DNA from: Blastocatellia bacterium AA13
GTDB taxonomy: Bacteria > Acidobacteriota > Blastocatellia > UBA7656
Assembly: GCA_003222245.1 (NCBI GenBank)
Contig: QHVH01000049.1
Location: 1 to 44,537, forward strand
Direction of reading: 5' to 3'
Length of the DNA stretch: 44,537 nucleotides
In this document: piece after piece, positions 26,654 through 35,488 of the stretch
Layout of the letters: every line of letters starts with the position of its first letter
Numbering within the stretch: position 1 is the first letter of the stretch
Program-made: the position numbers and the translations under genes
Notes under the pieces: generated by a model
The model's input: only the letters and a program-made list of their open reading frames with translations
The model's database searches: none
What the model was told of the DNA's origin: nothing

Positions 26654-28120
26654 TCATTTCGCCGGTTTTGCGGCGCCGGTTTTCGCCGATCGATCCGCAA
26701 TGCAGAAGAGCGTATTCTGGCCGCGGACAAAAATCATCCCGTCCGAAATGGCCGGCGTCGCCATCATCACCTCGCCCATCGCGTTGTCCGCGAGCAGCTC
26801 GTAAGTCGGCCCGGCTTTCACGACGAAGATATCGCCATCCTCGCTCGACAGGTAGATCTTCCCATCGGCCGCAATCGGAGACGCGCTGTACGCGCCGCCT
26901 TTGTCGCCGATCCGCTGTTGATAAAGCCGCTCGCCTGTTTTCGCGTTATAAACGGCCATCACCCCGTGGTTCGCGCAGGTGTAAAGATAATCGCCGTACA
27001 CGAGAGGCGTCGGCATGTAAGTGCCGCCTCGTTGAAAGCTCCACGCGACGAATTCATTAGCCGTCTTGCCGTCCTTGAGCGAGATGTCTCCCGATGCGCC
27101 GGGCTTGATGGCGTAGATCGGCTGATTGGGTCTGTAGCTGTTGCAGATGAAAATCAAATCGTTCGCCGCTATGGGCGTCGTCGCGGTCACTTCGGGGTTG
27201 CCTGAGAGCTTCCAGAGTTCCTTGCCCGTCAGCGGGTCATAAGCGCGAACGGCCCGTGTCGCGTTGGTAACGAGCTCGGCGCGGTTCTTGCCCTCATACA
27301 CCGTAGGCGTGCCCCATGAGGGAATCTCATCGCGCGGTGTCATCCACAGACGCTTGCCGTCTTTCAGATCATAAGCGGCAATGAAGGAGTTCTTCTGAAC
27401 ATCGCATTGAATGATCACCATGTTCTTGTAGATGATCGGCGAGCTCGCCATTCCCCATTGATAATCCGGATCATAGAACCAACCCGAATCGAGAAGACCG
27501 AGATCCTGCTTCCAGAGCACCTTGCCGCTTGCGTCGTAGCAGTACAGCCCTTCTGAACCGAAAAACACTACAACGTACGTTCCATCCGTTGCCGGAGTCG
27601 AGTTCGCATGGGTTGACTTGATGTGTCGCTTGATCTTCGGCACACCTTCGCAGGCGACTCTATCCCAGATAATTTTTCCGGTGCGCTTGTCGATGGCATA
27701 GACGTGCCACGAGTGTTTCGAGGTATCTTTATCCGAATCGACGTCGCCGAAGAGACCATGGCGAAAGTAAGGCTTAGCTATGCTGCTGATCGCGGTCGTG
27801 ACGTAAACCCGTTCACCCCACACAACCGGGCTTGAATGAGCCAGCCCGGGAATGGGAGTTTTCCACAGTACGTTCTCGCCTTTTTCGACATCCCATTTAG
27901 TCGGTGTCGGGCGCCCTTCCGCGATTCCGGATGCGCTGGGCCCTCGAAACGAAGGCCAGTTCTGTGCGTATGAAGTGCGCGTCAGAGCAAGGGATATGAA
28001 GAGAGCTCCGACTGCGATTGACTTTGAAAGTATTGATTTCGAGAACATTGATTTTGAAAGCCAGGTCAACCTGATCCGAGCTGAACACGATCGAGAGACT
28101 CTCATTAAGACGTTGTTCAT
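26654..28120 (-). CDS. Secreted PQQ-like (BamB-type) beta-propeller protein B
   Basis: A 488-residue paralogue of the preceding propeller protein. The mature part begins near N-W-P-S-F-R-G-P-S-A-S-G and runs through repeated blades (G-K-I-I-W-D, G-K-V-L-W-K, G-K-R-L-W-M, G-K-E-L-W-K) to V-K-A-G-P-T-Y-E-L-L. The signal sequence is unusually long (about 53 residues) because a 15-bp unit is repeated three times in it (S-K-S-M/I-F/L). No catalytic motif is seen. ATG at 28120; a later start (MFSKSI...) would also give a workable signal peptide. Likely in an operon with protein A and possibly with the upstream ankyrin gene (44-base gap). Confidence 0.88.
   Translation of the reverse strand: MNNVLMRVSRSCSARIRLTWLSKSMFSKSILSKSIAVGALFISLALTRTSYAQNWPSFRGPSASGIAEGRPTPTKWDVEKGENVLWKTPIPGLAHSSPVVWGERVYVTTAISSIAKPYFRHGLFGDVDSDKDTSKHSWHVYAIDKRTGKIIWDRVACEGVPKIKRHIKSTHANSTPATDGTYVVVFFGSEGLYCYDASGKVLWKQDLGLLDSGWFYDPDYQWGMASSPIIYKNMVIIQCDVQKNSFIAAYDLKDGKRLWMTPRDEIPSWGTPTVYEGKNRAELVTNATRAVRAYDPLTGKELWKLSGNPEVTATTPIAANDLIFICNSYRPNQPIYAIKPGASGDISLKDGKTANEFVAWSFQRGGTYMPTPLVYGDYLYTCANHGVMAVYNAKTGERLYQQRIGDKGGAYSASPIAADGKIYLSSEDGDIFVVKAGPTYELLADNAMGEVMMATPAISDGMIFVRGQNTLFCIADRSAKTGAAKPAK
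28016..28060. repeat. Three tandem 15-bp units inside a signal-peptide region
   Basis: Units at 28016-28030, 28031-28045 and 28046-28060 share the form nATTGAyTTyGArAr. On the minus strand they encode successive S-K-S-M/I-F/L pentads in the leader of PQQ-like protein B. The 15-bp unit keeps the frame, so copy-number change would only lengthen the basic/hydrophobic leader. Confidence 0.85.
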
Positions 28121-28164
28121 AAGTTATTCCCTAAAGCTGTGGTTTCCCTGAAATCTGAAGCTCG

Positions 28165-28965
28165 CTATTTCTGATCTACTCGCTTGAAGGGGAATGAAAG
28201 CCCGCTTTGTTTCAAAGTGAATCCGGTAATTTTGTCGTTCTCCCAGGTAAAGACGATAGTCGCTTCGACTTCAATTATCGCGAAGGTGTTCTTGTCCGAT
28301 GGAACGGCGTTAAACCAGTTCTGGCCGGCCAGCTTCCCTCGGAGCTTTCCCTCATGGATATCGATTACCAGCTCGCCGATCTGCTCGTTTTTGAAGGAGC
28401 CCGCGAACATCTTCAATGTTTCGGGATCAACCTTGAAGCTGGGAGCGACGGCTCCAGCCTTTTTCAATATCGCCGCGATCTCGGCCTTGTCGCCGGCGCG
28501 CACCAAGGCCGAATTCAACGTCTCCTGTTTCAAGCCGCCCTTTTCGACTATAAGCTTCAGCAGGTCGGTATTCCCCTCTTGAACCGCGGTGGTCAAGGCG
28601 CGTTCCTTGCCCTCGGCTCCCTTCTCGAGCAGAAGCTTCACCACTTCGAGGTATCCGTGGCTCAAAGCCCAGCCTATCGGAACTTCCCCGTAGAAAGTAT
28701 CCTTGACGTTTGGATCGGCGCCGCGGTCCAGCAGCAACTTGACTAGTTCTACATTTCCCCGATCGCAGGCATAGGACAGCGCTGTCGCGCCGTATCTTGT
28801 CTTGGCATTGACGTCGACGCCCTTATCGAGGAAGGACTTTACCGCGGCGGCGTCGCCTTTGCGGGCGGCGGCGAAGAACGCCTCATTTTGATCCTGTGCA
28901 TTGGCCGTAATGGAGAGAAGGACGATAAGAATAGAAAGAACCGATCGGAGAATGCGAGCCTGCAT
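28165..28965 (-). CDS. Secreted ankyrin-repeat protein with C-terminal DUF3471-like domain
   Basis: A 266-residue protein with a signal peptide ending ...I-T-A-N-A-Q near residue 24. About four ankyrin repeats follow (residues 28-165, with G-A-T-A-L-S-Y-A, V-K-L-L-L-D-R-G-A-D and a degenerate last repeat). A beta-rich C-terminal domain (about 178-264, F-A-G-S-F-K...F-P-F-K-R-V) resembles DUF3471. Ankyrin repeats mediate protein binding; the C-terminal domain often caps secreted hydrolases or propellers. I start at the ATG ending at 28965, which has GAGGTG six bases upstream. A GTG three codons earlier is weaker. It is 44 bases upstream of PQQ-like protein B on the same strand, so export partners are plausible. 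Confidence 0.87.
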   Translation of the reverse strand: MQARILRSVLSILIVLLSITANAQDQNEAFFAAARKGDAAAVKSFLDKGVDVNAKTRYGATALSYACDRGNVELVKLLLDRGADPNVKDTFYGEVPIGWALSHGYLEVVKLLLEKGAEGKERALTTAVQEGNTDLLKLIVEKGGLKQETLNSALVRAGDKAEIAAILKKAGAVAPSFKVDPETLKMFAGSFKNEQIGELVIDIHEGKLRGKLAGQNWFNAVPSDKNTFAIIEVEATIVFTWENDKITGFTLKQSGLSFPFKRVDQK

Positions 28966-29270
28966 ATGGTTCACCTCGTCGAAAAAGCCGCGGGTTCCGC
29001 GCGGTCAAAAAATGATGGGATGCGAGTCGAGCACCGCTATTGCAAAACGGACGGTTGCGGTTTCCGGTTCAGAAATTCAGCGATGCCAAAGCGGCTATTA
29101 CAGCGGTATTACCGATGGTTCGCTGCTTGACTCGAACATCGGCACCATAATATCTTCAACGAACCGGAGTCAAGCATGTCCTCGTACAGTGGAAAGGAAA
29201 AGTTGCTGATTCCCTTTCTTGGTTGTAACGTGAAACTCTACCCCGGCAGACACTCTCTCGGAAACAGGTT
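28966..29270. other. 305-bp divergent intergenic region
   Basis: It separates the ankyrin gene (minus) from the large PQQ-like gene (plus) and should contain both promoters. Apart from the ribosome site of the ankyrin gene, I find no convincing promoter boxes, hairpin or small gene. Confidence 0.55.
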
Positions 29271-31511
29271 ATGAACGCAATTTTCGCGAAGCTATTGTTT
29301 CTTTCTCTATTGTTCTCTTTTATCCCTCAGAAAAATTCGGGAGGAGGCGGCGACTGGCCCGAGTGGCGAGGCCCCTCCCGCGACGCGACTTCCAATGAGA
29401 AAGATTTGCCAGGCCGCTGGTCGCCTTCGGGCGAGAACCTTCTGTGGAAGATGCCCTTTGGGGGACGATCCGCCCCCATAGTCATGGGCAATCGCGTCTA
29501 TATGTTTAACTCGGCCGGTGAAGGCGAACACATGCAGGAGCGCTTGCTGTGCCTGAACGCCGACACCGGAAAGGTTATTTGGGAACGCCGGATCAACGTC
29601 TACGAGAGCGACGTTCCGCCTCGCCGAATCGCATGGTCAGCGCCGGCCGGCGACCCGGCTACGGGCAACATATATGTATTCGGCGCTTGCAATGAGTTGA
29701 CCGCGTTCTCCAGCGAAGGCAAAGAGCTCTGGAGCCGCTCGCTGACCGAGGAATTCGGCGCGTGGACCACTCACGGAGGCCGGACAGGCTCTCCGATAAT
29801 CGAAGGCGATCTGGTGATCGTCGGAACGATCATCGACGGATGGGGCGACACCGCGGAACGGCGGCATCGATACTACGGCTTCGATAAAAAGACCGGTGAA
29901 TGTGTTTGGACGAGCGCGCCCGGAGGCCGCCCCTACGATACTGTTTATCCCACTCCGATCGTAGCTACGATTAATGGCGTAAGGCTTCTGATCGTCGGCG
30001 GAGCCGACGGCGCGATATACGCGATCAAGGCACACACCGGAGAGCCTGTTTGGAATCTTCCGATCACAAAGCGCGGTATAAACAACTGCTCGGTCTATAA
30101 AGGAACGACCGTCTTTGCCTCGCACAGCGAAGAAAACCTCGACAGCAACGAGATGGGGCTGATTGTCGCCATCGACGGCGCCGCGAAAGGCGCGTTGGGC
30201 CGGGATAAAGTGAAATGGTCGGTCAAGGGTTTCAGGGGCGGATATTCCTCGCCGGTGATCGACGGAGATCGCCTCTATCAGATCGACGACAGCGCCAGTC
30301 TGATTGCATTCGACGTTAACACGGGGAAGGAACTCTGGAAAAAGACTCTCGGCACTCTGCAGCGAGCCTCGCCGGTTCTAGCGGACGGCAAACTCTACGT
30401 CGGAACCGAAAACGGAAAATTCTATATCCTGAAACCGGGTCCGACCGGATGTGAAGTGCTGGATGAAAAACAGCTTGGACCGGTGGACAACGTCCAGCTC
30501 AAGACCGAAGAAGGCGATGAGCTGATTGCCGCCAACGAGCAGATTCTAGCGTCGGTCGCTGTTTCTCACGGGAGAGTCTATCTCGTTTCGACGAAAGCGA
30601 TTTATTGCATCGGTAAGAAATCAACTTCATCTGTCTCTCGTCCCGCAATGGCGGCAATCGAAACCGCTCCGGCTGATGCAGCGGTATCTCATGTGCAAGT
30701 CATTCCCGCCGATGTTGCCGTTAAACCGGGCGATACGGTCTCGTTTAGAATTCGGCTATTCGACGATCATGGGCGCTTTATTCGAGAAGATTCTCACGCG
30801 ACGCTTTCGCTGGAAGGCTTGAAAGGCGACGTGAAAGGGACCCAGTTTATTCCGGCAGCCGACGCCGGATCTCAAGCCGGTCAGGTTAAGGCGACCTTGG
30901 GAACGGTGAGCGGCGTGTCGCGGGTACGAGTAGTTCAAGCGCCTCCGATGGCCGAGAACTTCGATAACGTTGCAATCGATGCCGTGCCGAACTACTGGAT
31001 CAGCACCGGCAGAAAATATTCCGTGAAGCAGATCGACGGCAACAAGGTACTGGTCAAGAATCCGAACCCGCCGATATTCAAGCGCACGCGCTCACTCTTC
31101 AGCCCTGCCGGTTGGTCCAATTTCACGATTCAGGCGGACGTACGCGCCGCCGAGAAGCGTCGTCAAATGGGCGACGCCGGCGTGGTCGCTCAGCGCTACG
31201 AAGTCGTCCTGCTAGGCAATAACCAAAGAATCGAGCTTCGCTCGTGGCAAATCGAAGAGACGCGTACCGTAAAGAAACCCTTCGAATGGAAGGCGGACAC
31301 CTGGTATAGCGTCAAATTGGAGGTCGAGAATCTACCGGACGGCAAGGTTCGTGCGAGAGGAAAAGCATGGCCGGCTTCGCAGCCCGAACCAGCCGAGTGG
31401 ATGATCGAGCGCACCGATCCGATCGGTAATCGGCAGGGCAGCGCCGGTATCTTTGCCGACGCTCCAAATGAAATCTATTTCGATAATATCAAGGTGACAC
31501 CAAACAAGTGA
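29271..31511 (+). CDS. Secreted PQQ-like propeller with C-terminal jelly-roll domain
   Basis: A 746-residue exported protein. A signal peptide (1-22) is followed by a PQQ-like propeller (about 25-450) that starts W-P-E-W-R-G-P-S-R-D. A short linker joins it to an Ig-like segment (about 475-555, with V-K-P-G-D-T-V-S-F-R-I). The C-terminal beta-sandwich (about 565-746) has the pattern of a LamG/DUF1080-like fold (E-N-F-D-N, W-Y-S-V-K-L-E-V, I-Y-F-D-N-I-K-V). The C-terminal domain suggests carbohydrate or surface binding. The ATG at 29271 has only a weak AGG upstream. The next gene follows 20 bases after the stop. Confidence 0.86.
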   Translation: MNAIFAKLLFLSLLFSFIPQKNSGGGGDWPEWRGPSRDATSNEKDLPGRWSPSGENLLWKMPFGGRSAPIVMGNRVYMFNSAGEGEHMQERLLCLNADTGKVIWERRINVYESDVPPRRIAWSAPAGDPATGNIYVFGACNELTAFSSEGKELWSRSLTEEFGAWTTHGGRTGSPIIEGDLVIVGTIIDGWGDTAERRHRYYGFDKKTGECVWTSAPGGRPYDTVYPTPIVATINGVRLLIVGGADGAIYAIKAHTGEPVWNLPITKRGINNCSVYKGTTVFASHSEENLDSNEMGLIVAIDGAAKGALGRDKVKWSVKGFRGGYSSPVIDGDRLYQIDDSASLIAFDVNTGKELWKKTLGTLQRASPVLADGKLYVGTENGKFYILKPGPTGCEVLDEKQLGPVDNVQLKTEEGDELIAANEQILASVAVSHGRVYLVSTKAIYCIGKKSTSSVSRPAMAAIETAPADAAVSHVQVIPADVAVKPGDTVSFRIRLFDDHGRFIREDSHATLSLEGLKGDVKGTQFIPAADAGSQAGQVKATLGTVSGVSRVRVVQAPPMAENFDNVAIDAVPNYWISTGRKYSVKQIDGNKVLVKNPNPPIFKRTRSLFSPAGWSNFTIQADVRAAEKRRQMGDAGVVAQRYEVVLLGNNQRIELRSWQIEETRTVKKPFEWKADTWYSVKLEVENLPDGKVRARGKAWPASQPEPAEWMIERTDPIGNRQGSAGIFADAPNEIYFDNIKVTPNK

Positions 31512-31531
31512 GCCGTTCCACTGGAGTTTTT

Positions 31532-33010
31532 ATGAAGAAAGATGTGATTAGAGTTCTGTTGGCCTCAATGGTCGTTGGGTTTGTAGTCTTCGCGGCTTCG
31601 AAGCATGGTTCCGCTTCGGATCCGGGCAGCGGCGATTGGCCAATGTGGGGCGGCACTCCAGATCGGAATATGGTCTCGAATATGAAAGGCCTGCCGACAA
31701 GTTGGGACGTCGCCGCTAAAAAGAACGTCAAGTGGGTTGCGGCGCTCGGGTCGCAGACATACGGCAACCCGGTCGTCGCGGGCGGACAGGTCTACTGCGG
31801 AACCAACAACGAGGGCCTTCGCGATCCGAAACAAACCGGGGACAAGGGCGTATTGATGGCGTTTCGCGAATCCGACGGCGAGTTTCTCTGGCAGCACACA
31901 AGCGAAAAACTCGCGGCGGGCCGCGTTAATGATTGGCCGTATCAGGGCGTGTGCTCTTCGCCGCTGATCGAAGGAAAGCGACTCTACTATGTGACGAATC
32001 GCTGCGAGCTGGTTTGTCTCGATACTCAGGGGTTCCGCGACGGCGAGAACAACGGCCCTTACAAAGAGGAGAAGCTGACCGGAAAGACCGATGCGGACAT
32101 TATCTGGAAGTTCGACATGATTGAAGAAGTCGGCTCCCATCCGCACAACATGTCGAACTCATCGCCGGTTGTGTACGGCGATTTGATTTTCGTCAGCACT
32201 TCGAATGGTCAGGATGAAAGCCACGTTCATATCCCCTCCCCGAAAGCGCCTGCCATCATCGCGGTCAATAAAAACACCGGCAAACTGGTCTGGGAAGACA
32301 ACTCGGTCGGCGAGCGAATCCTGCACGGGCAGTGGTGCTCGCCCGCGGTCGGCACGATCGGCGGAGTCGTACAGGTCGTGATGGGTCAGGGCGACGGATG
32401 GGTTCGAGGCTACGAAGCGATGACCGGCAAGAAGCTCTGGGAGATGGACAGCAATCCCAAAGATTCCGTATGGCCCAAGACCAGAAACGAGCTCATCAGC
32501 ACCCCAGTCATCTGGGACAATAGAGTCTACATCGCGAACGGCCAGGATCCGGAACACGGCGAAGGGGTCGGCCACCTATATTGCATCGACGCTACCAAAC
32601 GCGGGGACATTACGCAGACAGGCGTCGTCTGGCAATACGACAAGATCCGAAGATCGATATCTACCTGCGCGATCGCGGACGGACTGATCTACTATCCCGA
32701 TTTCAGCGGCTTCCTGCATTGTCTCGATGCGAAGACCGGCAAGCCTTATTGGGTGCACGATATGTTCGCCGCCGTCTGGGGCTCGCCCCTGGTTGTGGAT
32801 GGAAAAGTCTACCTGGGTGATGAAGACGGCGATGTCGCAATTCTGCAGGCCGGGAAAGAGAAAAAGGTACTAGGCGAGATGAACATGGGCAGCTCGGTCT
32901 ACAGCAGCCCCGTTCCCGCGAATGGATCGCTATTCATCTCGAATCGGAATCAGCTCTTTTGCCTGTCGGGAGCCGCGCCGCCCGCAATCAAGGCGAGCAA
33001 CGGGCAATAG
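31532..33010 (+). CDS. Secreted PQQ-like (BamB-type) beta-propeller protein
   Basis: A 492-residue exported propeller protein. Signal peptide over about 1-28, then G-D-W-P-M-W-G-G-T-P-D-R-N and about eight blades with G-K-L-V-W-E-D, G-K-K-L-W-E-M, D-A-K-T-G-K-P-Y-W and L-Y-C-I-D-A motifs. The ATG at 31532 has GGAG seven bases upstream. An in-frame GTG at 31508 overlapping the previous stop (GTGA) would add eight residues and is the alternative. It forms one unit with the 746-residue protein before it and probably with the alcohol dehydrogenase after it (31-base gap). Confidence 0.88.
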   Translation: MKKDVIRVLLASMVVGFVVFAASKHGSASDPGSGDWPMWGGTPDRNMVSNMKGLPTSWDVAAKKNVKWVAALGSQTYGNPVVAGGQVYCGTNNEGLRDPKQTGDKGVLMAFRESDGEFLWQHTSEKLAAGRVNDWPYQGVCSSPLIEGKRLYYVTNRCELVCLDTQGFRDGENNGPYKEEKLTGKTDADIIWKFDMIEEVGSHPHNMSNSSPVVYGDLIFVSTSNGQDESHVHIPSPKAPAIIAVNKNTGKLVWEDNSVGERILHGQWCSPAVGTIGGVVQVVMGQGDGWVRGYEAMTGKKLWEMDSNPKDSVWPKTRNELISTPVIWDNRVYIANGQDPEHGEGVGHLYCIDATKRGDITQTGVVWQYDKIRRSISTCAIADGLIYYPDFSGFLHCLDAKTGKPYWVHDMFAAVWGSPLVVDGKVYLGDEDGDVAILQAGKEKKVLGEMNMGSSVYSSPVPANGSLFISNRNQLFCLSGAAPPAIKASNGQ

Positions 33011-33041
33011 CGCGAATTCCTGCCAATCTCGATAAGAATGA

Positions 33042-34178
33042 ATGCAGGCGTTCCAGTTTCAATCCACGACGAGACTAGTATTCGGTGAAGGCTCGCTCGA
33101 CCGCGTTGGAGAGATAGGCGCCGAGCTGGGATTCCGGCGCACCCTCCTATGCGCCGACCGGGGGATGATCGCCTGTGGGTACGTGGATCGGGCCTCTACG
33201 ATTCTGGCGTCCTCGGGCATCGCCGTATTCCCCTTCCACGATTTCGATTCCAACCCGGATTCCGTGATGATCGAGAGAGGCCGTGCTTTCGCGGAACCAC
33301 TTGCCGTTGACTCAATCATCGGGCTCGGCGGCGGCAGTTCGATGGACACAGCCAAGGGCATCAATTTCGTTCTGACGAACGGCGGAAGAATTCAGGACTA
33401 TTGGGGTCACGGCAAGGCTTCCAAGCCGATGCTCCCGATGATCGCGGCGCCGACCACCGCCGGCACCGGCAGCGAGGCTCAAAGCTACGCGCTGATTTCC
33501 GACGCCGACACGCACGTCAAGATGGCCTGTGGAGATCCAAAGGCCGCCTTTCAAGCCGCGATTCTCGACCCGCTTCTCACCCTCACGCTGCCCGCGACAG
33601 TGACCGCAACCGCGGGCTTCGATGCGATTTCACACGCGGTCGAAACCTGTGTGACGACCCGGCGAAATCCGCTCTCCCTGCTGTTTTCGAGGGAAGCCTG
33701 GCGGCTCCTTGAAAGCAACTATGAGCGAGTGTTGGCCGAACCCCGCGATGTTGAAGCACGAGGCGCCATGCTGCTCGGGGCCTATTATGCGGGAGTGGCG
33801 ATCGAAAGCTCTATGCTTGGCGCTACTCACGCGTGCGCGAACCCGCTCACGGCTCATTACGGCACGGATCACGGTGTTGCGATCGGACTCCTGTTGCCGC
33901 ACGTAGTTCGATGGAATAGCGAATCAGTGAACGATCGGTATAAAGAGGTTTGGGATGGGAAGGGGTCTGGGGCGAACACCACAGGAGCGGGGCTCGCGGC
34001 GAGGCTTCAAGAACTGCGAACGACGGCCGGGCTGCCGCGGAAGTTAGAAGCCCTGGGGATTCCTGAAAAGGATCTGCCGATGCTTGCCGAAGAAGCGGCG
34101 CTCCAATGGACCGGCAAGTTCAACCCGAGACCATTCGGCGCGGCCGAAGCTCTGGAGGTTTATAAGTGCGCGTATTGA
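33042..34178 (+). CDS. Iron-containing (group III) alcohol dehydrogenase
   Basis: A 378-residue cytoplasmic NAD(P)-dependent dehydrogenase. The dinucleotide-binding motif G-L-G-G-G-S-S-M-D-T-A-K lies near residues 94-105. The iron ligands include the aspartate in A-G-F-D-A-I-S-H and the histidines in that segment, in M-L-G-A-T-H-A-C-A-N-P and in Y-G-T-D-H-G. It would interconvert an alcohol with an aldehyde or ketone. Its position among exported propellers and quinoproteins suggests a cytoplasmic partner for oxidised alcohols, though this is inferred. ATG at 33042, without a strong ribosome site. Its last 13 bases overlap the possible GTG start of the next propeller gene. Confidence 0.92.
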   Translation: MQAFQFQSTTRLVFGEGSLDRVGEIGAELGFRRTLLCADRGMIACGYVDRASTILASSGIAVFPFHDFDSNPDSVMIERGRAFAEPLAVDSIIGLGGGSSMDTAKGINFVLTNGGRIQDYWGHGKASKPMLPMIAAPTTAGTGSEAQSYALISDADTHVKMACGDPKAAFQAAILDPLLTLTLPATVTATAGFDAISHAVETCVTTRRNPLSLLFSREAWRLLESNYERVLAEPRDVEARGAMLLGAYYAGVAIESSMLGATHACANPLTAHYGTDHGVAIGLLLPHVVRWNSESVNDRYKEVWDGKGSGANTTGAGLAARLQELRTTAGLPRKLEALGIPEKDLPMLAEEAALQWTGKFNPRPFGAAEALEVYKCAY

Positions 34179-35488
34179 AGTCGAGATTGTGCAAGAGCCT
34201 ACCTGTCGGGACGGGCCTCCTTGCCCGCCCGTCGATTCCCGTGACAATTCGTGATCAAGAGGAACTCGGATCGCCCTCAGCCTTTTTTTTAGACCTGCGC
34301 CTATTTTTGAATAATCTCTTTCGCGGAGAGGGGCGGCCGCGAAGGGCCGCCCGTACAGCGTCGTTCATCGCTCTCTGTATTCTTTCGGTTGGTACGTTCG
34401 GTACGCCGCTGACTTCGAAGTCTTCGTCCCTGCAGTTGTACACACCCGCGGATAACTGGCCTCAGTTTCGCGGCAACAGTCAATTGACGGGCATCTCGCT
34501 TTCGGCAGTTCCCAAAACGTTGAAGCTGCTGTGGACCTACGAAGGCGGCGAATCAATCGAATCCTCGGCTGCAATTGTCAATGGCGTGGTCTACGTAGGC
34601 TCTCAAGCAGGTGACCTGCTGGCGCTCGATCTCAACAGCGGCTCGCCGAAATGGAAATACAAAGTCGGAGACGGCGGGATCGGCGAATCGTCTCCGTGCG
34701 TCAGCAATGGGATCATTTACGTGGGCGATTATTCGGGTGTTCTCCACGCGGTTAGCGCCGCTGACGGCAAAGCTATTTGGACCTTCAAAACGGGCGCCGA
34801 AATAAAGTCGTCGCCTGTCGCGGTAGACGACAAGGTCCTGATCGGCTCTTATGACGAACATCTGTACTGCTTGAATCCGAAGACCGGCGCCGTGATCTGG
34901 AAATTCAAAACTGGCGGCCCCGTTCACTGCACCGCGGGCATATTGAATGGGCTCGCCTTCATCGCGGGCTGCGACGAGCAGTTTCGCGCGATTCGGCTTG
35001 CCGACGGCAAGGAGGTGTTCAAGGTTGCGTCCGGAGCATACACCGGAGCTTCGCCCGCGCTTGTCGGAGAATCCGCGTTTTACGGAACCTTCAACAATGA
35101 CGTGCTCGGCGTGAACCTCAGAACAAAACGCATAGCGTGGCGATACCAGCATCCGCAGCGCCAGTTCCCCTTTTACTCCTCCGCCGGAGTCGTAGACGGC
35201 CGAGTTGTGATCGGAGGCCGCGACAAAATAGTTCACTGCGTTGACGCAAAAAACGGAAAGAGGCTCTGGACATTCACAACTCGCGCTCGAGTCGAGTCGT
35301 CAGCGGCTCTTGCAGACGGGAGGGTGTTTATTGGATCAAACGACGGAAAGCTTTACGTGCTCGACTTCATCACCGGCGCTAAGGTATGGGAGTTCGACGC
35401 GGGCGCTCCGATTTCAGCTTCACCCGCTATTGCGTCAGGAAAGATAGTAGTTGGTTCGCAGGACGGACGACTCTACTGCTTTGGATAA
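34166..35488 (+). CDS. Secreted PQQ-like beta-propeller protein with repeat-expanded leader
   Basis: A 440-residue frame from a GTG with GGAGG seven bases upstream, inside the end of the alcohol dehydrogenase gene. The mature propeller starts near residue 96 (N-W-P-Q-F-R-G-N) and has eight blades with L-L-W-T-Y, P-K-W-K-Y, A-I-W-T-F, V-I-W-K-F and R-L-W-T-F strands. The signal-type hydrophobic segment is only at about 66-80. The long stretch before it overlaps two palindromic repeats (34205-34233 and 34331-34352). A TTG at 34307 would give a normal-length leader (M-N-N-L-F-R-G-E) but lacks a ribosome site. There is no start codon nearer. The propeller is certain, the start is not. Confidence 0.82.
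   Translation: MRVLKSRLCKSLPVGTGLLARPSIPVTIRDQEELGSPSAFFLDLRLFLNNLFRGEGRPRRAARTASFIALCILSVGTFGTPLTSKSSSLQLYTPADNWPQFRGNSQLTGISLSAVPKTLKLLWTYEGGESIESSAAIVNGVVYVGSQAGDLLALDLNSGSPKWKYKVGDGGIGESSPCVSNGIIYVGDYSGVLHAVSAADGKAIWTFKTGAEIKSSPVAVDDKVLIGSYDEHLYCLNPKTGAVIWKFKTGGPVHCTAGILNGLAFIAGCDEQFRAIRLADGKEVFKVASGAYTGASPALVGESAFYGTFNNDVLGVNLRTKRIAWRYQHPQRQFPFYSSAGVVDGRVVIGGRDKIVHCVDAKNGKRLWTFTTRARVESSAALADGRVFIGSNDGKLYVLDFITGAKVWEFDAGAPISASPAIASGKIVVGSQDGRLYCFG
34205..34233. repeat. Short palindromic element, copy 2
   Basis: GACGGGCCTCCTTGCCCG contains a 5-bp inner stem around CTCCTT. GACGGG at 34210-34215 can alternatively pair with CCCGTC at 34228-34233. It shares the GGACGG.CCTC.TTGCC core with the element at 18717-18740. 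It lies just after the alcohol dehydrogenase stop, in the leader region of the next open frame. Confidence 0.6.
34331..34352. repeat. Perfect GC-rich palindrome (REP-like)
   Basis: GGGCGGCC at 34331-34338 pairs perfectly with GGCCGCCC at 34345-34352 around a 6-base GCGAAG loop. It resembles the dispersed GGGCGGCC...GGCCGCCC elements common between genes in many bacteria. Here it is read through in the leader of the propeller gene as R-P-R-R-A-A-R. Confidence 0.75.

Noticed and set aside
28901-29209. 102-codon plus-strand frame upstream of the large PQQ-like gene
   Set aside because: Low-complexity basic translation, overlaps the ankyrin gene start antisense, no ribosome site or homology pattern.
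34282-34290. T-run as terminator of the alcohol dehydrogenase gene
   Set aside because: Eight T bases are present, but only a weak, interrupted stem (GAGG ... CCTC) precedes them, so I could not support a terminator.
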